Source: Blautia sp.
Lineage (GTDB): Bacteria > Bacillota > Clostridia > Lachnospirales > Lachnospiraceae
Length of the DNA stretch: 10,847 nucleotides
Direction of reading: 5' to 3'
Assembly (NCBI GenBank): GCA_017420455.1
Contig: JAFOJB010000587.1
Coordinates: 1-10,847 of the forward strand
Both the position numbers and the translations under genes were made by a program. This document shows positions 6,524 through 10,847 of the stretch, in pieces; position 1 is the stretch's first letter, and every line of letters starts with the position of its first letter. The notes beneath the pieces were generated by a model that worked only from the letters and a program-made list of their open reading frames with translations, searched no databases and was not told the origin of the DNA.

Positions 6524-7312
6524 ATGGACAGTATTGCCTGCCTTGGCGACAACTGTGTAGATTATTATGATGAGACCGGAGAAGCCTTTTTTGGCGGAAA
6601 CCCGGTGAATGTGGCGGTTTATTTCTGCCGTCTGGGAGGGCGCGCTTCGTATCTTGGCGCCGTGGGGACAGACGGCTTTGGAAGCAGGATGAGGGAAGCG
6701 ATCGGCAAAAAGGGAGTGGATGTCAGTCACCTCCAGGTCATTCCCGGAAGGACGGCCCTGACTCACGTGTCTGTCAGAGGCGGAGAAAGGATTTTCGGAG
6801 ATTATGACGAAGGAGTCATGTCGGATTTCCATATCCGGGAAGAAGACTATGCATTTCTGAAAAACCATCGGATGGCAGTCACCGGATTATGGGGACATTG
6901 TGAAAACGTGCTTGCGAAGCTTCAGGAGCTGGGACTTCTTACCGTTTTTGACTGCGCTGACCGTCCGTATGACCCGGCAGCCCGGACTGCGGTTCCGAAC
7001 ACGGACATCCTGTTTTTTTCGGATGATGAAAGTACAGAAGAGTCCTTAAAAGAAAAAATGGCAGATCTGCTGCAGAAAGGCCCCGGGATCGTGGCAGCCA
7101 CCAGAGGGGAAAAAGGAAGCATTTTATACGACGGGAACAGGTATTATTCCTGCGGGATCATTCCCTGCCGTGTTGTAGATACCATAGGAGCCGGAGACAG
7201 CTATATAGCCGGATTTCTGAAGGCATATCTCTCCGGTAAGCCCCTTCTTTCCTGTATGGAAGAAGGAGCAGAATGCAGCGCCGTGACTTTGCAGTATCCC
7301 GGAGCGTGGTAG
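6524..7312 (+). CDS. frlD: Fructoselysine 6-kinase (FrlD, PfkB/ribokinase family)
   Basis: ATP-dependent sugar kinase, 262 aa (E. coli FrlD is 261), phosphorylating the 6-position of the fructosyl part of an imported Amadori compound and supplying FrlB. Strong signatures shared with E. coli FrlD from end to end: GDNCVDYY (8-15), GGNPVNVAVY (24-33), FGDYDEGVMSDF (91-102), and the C-terminal LQYPGAW. The PfkB anion-hole and catalytic motif is DTIGAGDSYIAGFL (219-232) with catalytic base D225. GAGGAG (6511-6516) lies 7 nt before ATG, and frlB ends 21 nt upstream. This is the last gene of the plus-strand operon; a long palindrome begins 7 nt after its stop. Confidence 0.93.
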   Translation: MDSIACLGDNCVDYYDETGEAFFGGNPVNVAVYFCRLGGRASYLGAVGTDGFGSRMREAIGKKGVDVSHLQVIPGRTALTHVSVRGGERIFGDYDEGVMSDFHIREEDYAFLKNHRMAVTGLWGHCENVLAKLQELGLLTVFDCADRPYDPAARTAVPNTDILFFSDDESTEESLKEKMADLLQKGPGIVAATRGEKGSILYDGNRYYSCGIIPCRVVDTIGAGDSYIAGFLKAYLSGKPLLSCMEEGAECSAVTLQYPGAW

Positions 7313-7318
7313 AAATCA

Positions 7319-7371
7319 GAGAAAAAGAGAAGAGAAAAAGGAACCGTCCCTTTTTCTCTTCTCTTTTTCTC
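7319..7371. terminator. 53-nt palindrome between convergent frlD and polyol dehydrogenase; likely bidirectional terminator and repeat element
   Basis: A perfect 23-bp stem (7319-7341 with 7349-7371) encloses the loop AACCGTC. One arm is almost pure purine and the other pyrimidine, with runs of five A and five T. The loop region reads GGAACCGTCCC (7340-7350), sharing GAACCGTCCC with the palindrome at 13-95. The right end overlaps the stop codon of the minus-strand gene (7370-7372). Its position between two converging genes fits two-way termination. Confidence 0.75.
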
Positions 7372-8416
7372 AGCCGACTTTGATGACTCCCTTGACGATG
7401 TTCGCCTTGTCTTCGACACAGGCGGTGAGGGCTTCCTGGATGTCGTCCAGCTTGAAGTAATGGGTCACGACTCCGCTGACATCGATTTTTCCGCTGGCTA
7501 CAGCCTCGATCGCTGTTGGATAGATGTTGCGGTAACGGAAGACGGTCCGGAAATTCAGTTCCTTGTCCAGTGCCATGCCGATGGGAAGCGTCATCTCGCC
7601 GGAGGGACTGTAACCGACAAAGACGATGGCGGCTCCTTTTCTGGCAGCCCTGATCAGCTGGGAGGCTGTGATCTCGCTTCCTGCTGTCTCTAAGCCCAGG
7701 TCGAAGCCGCAGCCGTCCGTGATCTCCAGAATGCGTTTTACCGGATCCTCTTTGTTTCCATTGATAACGTAATCTGCCCCGAGCTTCTTCGCCTGTTCCA
7801 GCCGCTTATCCAGAAGATCAACGACGATGACCCGGGATACGCCCCTTGCTTTCAGAGAGAGCAGAGACATGAGACCGATGCATCCGGAGCCGGTTACCAC
7901 TGCAGTCTGTCCCAGGTGCGCGTCTCCCTGACTGGCTGCGTGCATGCCCACTGCCAGGGGTTCGATCAGGGCGGCTTCCTCCGTGGTCATGTTGTCCGGA
8001 ATCTTAAAGCAAAGGCCTTCTTCATGGGCCACATACTCCTGGAAGACTCCATCTACCGGCGGAGTGGCAAAGAAAACCACGTCCGGACACAGGTTGTATC
8101 TTCCTGTTTTACAGAACTCACACTTTCCACAGGTCTTGCCCGGCTCCAGCGCGACCCGGTCCCCCACCTTGATCTTCTTCACATTTCTGCCTGTTTCGAC
8201 TACGGTTCCGCCTGCTTCGTGCCCCAGTACAAACGGATATTTCACAATGAAATCTCCGATCCTGCCGGACTCAAAATAGTGAAGATCCGATCCGCAGACG
8301 CCTACGTTTTCGATTCTGATAAGGACCTCGTCATCTCCGGGTTCCGGGATGGGACGTTCCTGGATCTCACAATATTTCAGCTTCGTCATAACTGCGGTTT
8401 TCATCATACCTTTCAT
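7370..8416 (-). CDS. Zinc-dependent medium-chain polyol dehydrogenase (sorbitol/xylitol dehydrogenase-like)
   Basis: Cytoplasmic NAD(P)-dependent alcohol dehydrogenase, 348 aa, the family's usual length. It would oxidise a polyol to a ketose or the reverse. Catalytic zinc ligands are C41 (GVCGSDLHYF), H66/E67 (GHEAGG) and E152 (IEPLAVG). The structural zinc site is C96, C99, C102 and C110. The Rossmann motif GSGCIG is at 176-181, with D200 at the end of the second strand favouring NAD. The C-terminal RTVFRYRNIYPTAIE (290-304) is typical of sorbitol/xylitol dehydrogenases. AGGAAGG (8430-8424) lies 7 nt before ATG. It has its own promoter and is convergent with frlD, so it is not in that operon. 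Its substrate cannot be fixed; a link to glycated-amine catabolism is only positional. Confidence 0.9.
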   Translation of the reverse strand: MKGMMKTAVMTKLKYCEIQERPIPEPGDDEVLIRIENVGVCGSDLHYFESGRIGDFIVKYPFVLGHEAGGTVVETGRNVKKIKVGDRVALEPGKTCGKCEFCKTGRYNLCPDVVFFATPPVDGVFQEYVAHEEGLCFKIPDNMTTEEAALIEPLAVGMHAASQGDAHLGQTAVVTGSGCIGLMSLLSLKARGVSRVIVVDLLDKRLEQAKKLGADYVINGNKEDPVKRILEITDGCGFDLGLETAGSEITASQLIRAARKGAAIVFVGYSPSGEMTLPIGMALDKELNFRTVFRYRNIYPTAIEAVASGKIDVSGVVTHYFKLDDIQEALTACVEDKANIVKGVIKVG

Positions 8417-8509
8417 AAGGATTCCTTCCTGCTTTCCCAGAATACCTGTAATACATGATCAATGATTCCATTGCGAAAAAGATATTTTTTATCTCCTGCG
8501 CGTAATCTT

Positions 8510-8538
8510 ATTATAATACCTGAATCCATGAATGTCAT
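8510..8538 (-). promoter_or_regulatory. Promoter of the polyol dehydrogenase gene
   Basis: Read on the minus strand: ATGACA (8538-8533), 17-bp spacer, perfect TATAAT (8515-8510). Transcription would start near 8503, giving an mRNA leader of about 85 nt that contains a small AGATA/TATCT stem. The same AT-rich core also reads TATAAT on the plus strand (8512-8517) behind a weak TTATCT at 8489-8494, so a divergent start is possible. Confidence 0.7.
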
Positions 8539-8578
8539 GTACTTTATCACGCTGATCTGAATTTTTATGCAGACACGT

Positions 8579-8651
8579 TACAGTTCTCAGTCTCACCGGC
8601 CGACAGACACCGAAAAACATCAGTCCCCAACCGGTGAGACCGTGAGCTGTA
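8579..8651. other. Long bulged stem-loop in the region upstream of the polyol dehydrogenase
   Basis: GTCTCACCGG (8590-8599) pairs perfectly with CCGGTGAGAC (8631-8640). The stem continues outward past small bulges: CTCA 8586-8589 with TGAG 8643-8646, then TACAG 8579-8583 with CTGTA 8647-8651. The loop is 31 nt. No known riboswitch class was recognised. It could be part of a plus-strand leader or RNA that ends at the terminator at 8769-8803, or an operator dyad. The remaining bases of 8417-8816 hold no gene that I can support. Confidence 0.55.
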
Positions 8652-8691
8652 TCCGCGCAGGGGTCATGCAGCAGTATTATGGAAGTTTTTT

Positions 8692-8721
8692 CTGGCAAAG
8701 TCATGGAAAGTGTGGTAACAT
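8692..8721 (+). promoter_or_regulatory. Possible weak promoter upstream of the GIY-YIG gene
   Basis: CTGGCA (8692-8697), 18-bp spacer, TAACAT (8716-8721). Each box matches consensus at four positions. A transcript from here would start near 8729 and meet the terminator at 8769-8803 after about 75 nt. Confidence 0.3.
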
Positions 8722-8768
8722 GTTGCTGAAACAGAATTGTGACGCCGGAAGTGGTAACTGAACTGAGC

Positions 8769-8803
8769 GGGATGCACCTCTTTTGGCGCATCCCTTGTTT
8801 TTT
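8769..8803 (+). terminator. Intrinsic terminator just upstream of the GIY-YIG gene
   Basis: GGGATGC (8769-8775) pairs with GCATCCC (8788-8794), with an inner CC/GG pair, and is followed by TTGTTTTTT (8795-8803). It ends 13 nt before the ATG of the next plus-strand gene. It therefore either ends a short upstream transcript or acts as an attenuator in the leader. The loop carries ACCTC, which could pair with a Shine-Dalgarno sequence. Confidence 0.7.
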
Positions 8804-8816
8804 GACGAATGAAGAA

Positions 8817-9602
8817 ATGAACTATGTTTATCTTGTGAGATGTACAGATGACACCCTGTATTGCGGATGGACGACCGATCTGCAGGCCAGACTGAAAGCG
8901 CACAACTGTGGGCGCGGTGCCAGATATACACGTTCCCGCCTTCCGGTGGAGCTGGTGTATTTTGAAGAGTATGAAGACAAAGGCGAGGCGCTGAGCAGGG
9001 AATGGCATGTAAAGAGAATGACAAGAAAAGAAAAGCTGAAGCTGATCTACCAGAAGGAGGCAGGAGCAATGAAGGAAAAAATCAACATTACGGAATACGC
9101 AAACCTGATCACGGAAACACTGCCGAAGGGGATTCTCCTGAATACGAATAACGGCAGGTTCAATTCTATGGTAATAGGGTGGGGCCATCTGGGAACCTTG
9201 TGGGGGCTTCCCACCTTTGTCGTTTATGTCCGTCAGAGCAGATACACAAAGGCGCAGCTGGATCAGTCCGGAGAGTTCACCATCAGCGTGCCGCTGGAGG
9301 GTATTATTCCGTCCATCAACAGAATCTGCGGCGCGAAGTCCGGCCGCGATACGGACAAGGCGGCAGAAGCCGGTCTTACGCTGGTAGATGCAGAGACGAT
9401 CCATACTCCCGGCATTAAGGAGTATCCGCTGACCCTGGAATGCAGAATTCTGTATGCGCAGGATCAGGATCTTATGAAGATTCCGAAGGACATCAGGGAA
9501 AGAATGTATCCGCAGGATGTCCCGGGAACCCATCCGATGGCAAACCGCGATTTCCACACAATGTATGTGGGGCAGATCGTAGACGCATATATCATAAGAT
9601 GA
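8817..9602 (+). CDS. GIY-YIG (UPF0213/YhbQ-type) domain fused in frame to a flavin-reductase-like protein
   Basis: 261 aa from ATG 8817. Residues 1-77 form a small GIY-YIG nuclease-like domain: YVY (3-5), YCG (15-17), R25 in DLQARLKAHN, E62 in SREWHVKR, ending TRKEKLKLI. This is about the length of the stand-alone UPF0213 family. Residues 85-261 match a complete flavoredoxin/flavin-reductase-like protein (MKEKINITEYA..., FVVYVRQSRYTKAQLD, GEFTISVPLEG). No stop separates them. An in-frame GTG at 8739 would add 26 residues, but the terminator hairpin lies inside that extension, so 8817 is preferred although its ribosome binding site is weak. A perfect internal ribosome binding site precedes codon 85, so the flavoprotein can probably be made alone. 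The two functions are unrelated: DNA or RNA phosphodiester cleavage versus FMN binding. Confidence 0.8.
   Translation: MNYVYLVRCTDDTLYCGWTTDLQARLKAHNCGRGARYTRSRLPVELVYFEEYEDKGEALSREWHVKRMTRKEKLKLIYQKEAGAMKEKINITEYANLITETLPKGILLNTNNGRFNSMVIGWGHLGTLWGLPTFVVYVRQSRYTKAQLDQSGEFTISVPLEGIIPSINRICGAKSGRDTDKAAEAGLTLVDAETIHTPGIKEYPLTLECRILYAQDQDLMKIPKDIRERMYPQDVPGTHPMANRDFHTMYVGQIVDAYIIR
9054..9071 (+). promoter_or_regulatory. Internal ribosome binding site and ATG for a separate flavin-reductase-like protein
   Basis: AAGGAGG (9054-9060) lies 8 nt before an in-frame ATG (9069-9071), far better than anything before the ATG at 8817. The ATG falls exactly where stand-alone flavoredoxin-like proteins begin. 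This suggests an ancestral two-gene pair whose first stop was lost, leaving both a fusion and a shorter product. Confidence 0.75.
9069..9602 (+). CDS. Flavin-reductase-like (flavoredoxin-type) protein from the internal start
   Basis: 177 aa, the normal size of stand-alone members, which bind FMN in a split-barrel fold and often act in electron transfer or as flavin reductases. Recognisable features are the opening MKEKINITEYANLITETLPKG, the SMVIGWGHLGTLWGLP segment (residues about 34-49), VVYVRQSRYTK, and the HPMANRDFHTMYVGQI segment near the end. It is the same frame as residues 85-261 of the fusion entry and is listed separately because the translation signal points to an independent product. 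The redox partner is not evident from neighbours. Confidence 0.65.
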   Translation: MKEKINITEYANLITETLPKGILLNTNNGRFNSMVIGWGHLGTLWGLPTFVVYVRQSRYTKAQLDQSGEFTISVPLEGIIPSINRICGAKSGRDTDKAAEAGLTLVDAETIHTPGIKEYPLTLECRILYAQDQDLMKIPKDIRERMYPQDVPGTHPMANRDFHTMYVGQIVDAYIIR

Positions 9603-9610
9603 GACATGGG

Positions 9611-9649
9611 CTGTTCTGTCACGAAGCGAAAAGAAGATGAACAGTTTTT
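9611..9649 (+). terminator. Weak terminator-like hairpin before the DUF554 gene
   Basis: CTGTTC (9611-9616) pairs with GAACAG (9639-9644), followed by five T (9645-9649). The stem is short and the loop is 22 nt, so termination would be partial at best. Confidence 0.3.
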
Positions 9650-9679
9650 ACAGGTGAAAACAAAGGAAACAGAGAAAAT

Positions 9680-10393
9680 ATGACAGGAACCATCGTCAAT
9701 ACAGGAGCAATTGTGGCAGGCGGTCTGTGCGGGCATTTCTTCGGAAGGATGCTGAAAGACCGGCATCAGGAGACCCTGACTATGGCATGCGGCGTGGGAA
9801 CGCTCTTTATCGGGATTTCCGGTGCCATGAACTACATGCTGCATAATGAATTCTTCCCGTCCGGAGGGTCCATGCTTGTCGTAGCCTGCCTGGCTCTCGG
9901 AGGACTTCTGGGAGAAATAGTGAACATCGAACGCTGGTTTGAGAGGTTTGGGGAGTGGCTGAAGCAGAAAACCGGCAATGCAGAAGATACAGGTTTTGTC
10001 AATGGCTTTCTTACTGCTTCGCTGACTGTCTGCATCGGAGCCATGGCCATTGTCGGAGCAATTCAGGACGGGATATTGGGCGACTGGTCAATACTGGGAA
10101 CCAAGGCGATCCTGGATCTGATCATCGTGATGGTCATGACATGCTCGCTTGGAAAGGGCTGTGTGTTTTCCGCCATCCCCGTTTTTCTGTGGGAAGGCGC
10201 GCTTACCCTTCTCGCGTCGGAAATCAGGCCGGTGATCACGGATCAGGCGATGAATAATCTTTCACTGGTAGGGAATGTTCTGATTTTCTGCGTAGGCGTC
10301 AACCTGGTCTGGGGAAAGAAGATCCGGGTGGCGAATCTGCTGCCGGCGGTTTTTATTGCCGCAGCGGCGGCATTTCTCCCATTACAGTTCTGA
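9680..10393 (+). CDS. DUF554 family integral membrane protein
   Basis: 237 aa, typical for the family (YdfK/YqgA type), with about six to seven hydrophobic segments: near 4-22, 35-55, 64-82, 108-130, 140-156, 160-180, 196-212 and 217-235. Family marks are the opening GTIVNTGAIVAGGLCG (3-18), GVGTLFIGISG (38-48), and LGGLLGEIVNIERWFERFGEWLK (73-95). The molecular function is not established; transport has been suggested for the family. ATG 9680 follows only a weak AGGA (9664-9667, 12 nt away). It starts 77 nt after the flavin-reductase gene and may be co-transcribed with it. A strong terminator follows. Confidence 0.9.
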   Translation: MTGTIVNTGAIVAGGLCGHFFGRMLKDRHQETLTMACGVGTLFIGISGAMNYMLHNEFFPSGGSMLVVACLALGGLLGEIVNIERWFERFGEWLKQKTGNAEDTGFVNGFLTASLTVCIGAMAIVGAIQDGILGDWSILGTKAILDLIIVMVMTCSLGKGCVFSAIPVFLWEGALTLLASEIRPVITDQAMNNLSLVGNVLIFCVGVNLVWGKKIRVANLLPAVFIAAAAAFLPLQF

Positions 10394-10455
10394 CCGCACG
10401 GGACGGTCATCGCCCTGGTCGGCCAGACGGTATGCTGCGGGAACAGAAAATCAAC

Positions 10456-10501
10456 AAGGGGCTGTGAGAAAAGACAGAAAGCTTTTTTACAGCCCCTTTT
10501 T
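10456..10501 (+). terminator. Strong intrinsic terminator after the DUF554 gene
   Basis: AAGGGGCTGT (10456-10465) pairs with ACAGCCCCTT (10489-10498). The stem continues inward through an A/T-rich part (10466-10471 with 10483-10488, including G-T pairs). The T-run is 10497-10501. It lies between convergent genes and may also serve the minus-strand gene. Just upstream, TGACCG/CGGTCA (10391-10396 with 10404-10409) makes a small hairpin overlapping the DUF554 stop. Confidence 0.8.
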
Positions 10502-10530
10502 ATGATCAATCCTGAGATACTGGTGCCCTC

Positions 10531-10847
10531 TCAGAGATCTCCCAGGTATTTCCTGCTGAAACGGAAGAATGCGTCACAGCCATGAGAGGAGAGGAAAGAT
10601 ACCGCGTTTTCGTTTCCGGCGAGTTCCATGATCAGAAAATGCTGTTCTTTTTCCGGCAGGTGCTCTTCTGCAAACCGGACGGCTTCTGTAAGCAGCTTCT
10701 GTGTATCAGCACAGTACTTTTCGTGTTCCCGGGTCCGGGTTACCAGAAGATCAGAAACAGAGGAGAGAAGAGAGGCTGCATCTGTCCGGTGAGATTCCCT
10801 GGCTGTCTGGATGGTACGATGCAGCAGGTGGAGAGAGCTTCGTTCCA
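10531..10847 (-). CDS. C-terminal part of an unrecognised protein, cut by the window end
   Basis: On the minus strand an open frame enters at the window edge (first full codon 10845-10843) and runs 104 codons to TGA at 10533-10531. The other two minus-strand frames hit stops early in the same stretch. The residues look like a soluble, charged, helical protein: TIQTARESHRTDAASLL, TREHEKYCADTQKLLTEAV, AEEHLPEKEQHFLIMEL, ending FFRFSRKYLGDL. No family is recognised. The start lies outside the window. It is convergent with the DUF554 gene, with the terminator at 10456-10501 between them. Confidence 0.6.
   Translation of the reverse strand, partial: ERSSLHLLHRTIQTARESHRTDAASLLSSVSDLLVTRTREHEKYCADTQKLLTEAVRFAEEHLPEKEQHFLIMELAGNENAVSFLSSHGCDAFFRFSRKYLGDL

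Noticed and set aside
5417..6868. Long minus-strand open frame of 483 codons opposite frlB and frlD
   Set aside because: It is a shadow of two strongly recognised plus-strand genes and its translation is rich in His, Ser, Phe and Pro with no domain.
8567..8761. 64-codon plus-strand frame in the region upstream of the GIY-YIG gene
   Set aside because: It overlaps a long stem-loop, has no ribosome binding site, and shows no resemblance to a known protein.
8579..8803. Known riboswitch or T-box
   Set aside because: I looked for the conserved cores of TPP, FMN, SAM, cobalamin, lysine, glycine, c-di-GMP and T-box elements and saw none. The structure may still be regulatory.
8739..8816. GTG at 8739 as the start of the GIY-YIG protein
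   Set aside because: It has no ribosome binding site, and the extension contains an intrinsic terminator. The domain begins at ATG 8817.
1..10847. tRNA, rRNA or transposase genes
   Set aside because: No tRNA-like cloverleaf, rRNA segment or transposase domain was recognised on either strand.

Overview
The window looks like a chromosomal segment of a low- to mid-GC Gram-positive gut Clostridium relative, probably Lachnospiraceae. The clues are strong AGGAGG-type ribosome binding sites, a DUF554 protein, a UPF0213-type GIY-YIG protein beside a flavoredoxin-like protein, and dispersed hairpins built on GAACCGTCCC. The taxonomy is inferred from gene style, not from a marker gene.

Left part (1-1020): a near-perfect 83-nt palindrome is followed by an orphan OmpR/PhoB-family response regulator (220-903). 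No histidine kinase is visible. A clean sigma-A type promoter (950-978) then opens the main operon.

Main block (1021-7312, all +): a PotABCD-type ABC importer (ATPase, two permeases, binding protein) is followed by a fructoselysine-6-phosphate deglycase (frlB) and a fructoselysine 6-kinase (frlD). The two enzymes are strong family matches. Together they suggest a glycated-amine (Amadori product) pathway: import, 6-phosphorylation by FrlD, then cleavage by FrlB to glucose 6-phosphate and the free amine. By eye, the binding protein keeps the PotD fold but has lost several polyamine-contacting residues, so its cargo may be fructoselysine or a relative rather than spermidine or putrescine. A 405-nt gap between potC and potD holds several hairpins, four CTGTACG heptamers and a tandem 39-nt hairpin/T-run repeat. 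It looks like a regulatory or RNA-processing region that sets binding-protein expression apart from the permeases.

Middle (7313-8816): a 53-nt palindrome with a 23-bp stem lies between convergent frlD and a zinc-dependent polyol dehydrogenase on the minus strand. This enzyme has its own good promoter. The 400-nt region upstream of it contains a long bulged stem-loop and a plus-strand terminator, which could bound a leader or a small RNA.

Right part (8817-10847): one open frame joins a GIY-YIG domain to a flavin-reductase-like protein. A perfect internal ribosome binding site and ATG sit exactly at the usual start of the second protein. Next come a DUF554 membrane protein, a strong terminator, and the C-terminal end of an unrecognised minus-strand gene that runs off the window.

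All homology statements come from reading and remembered family sequences; no search was run.
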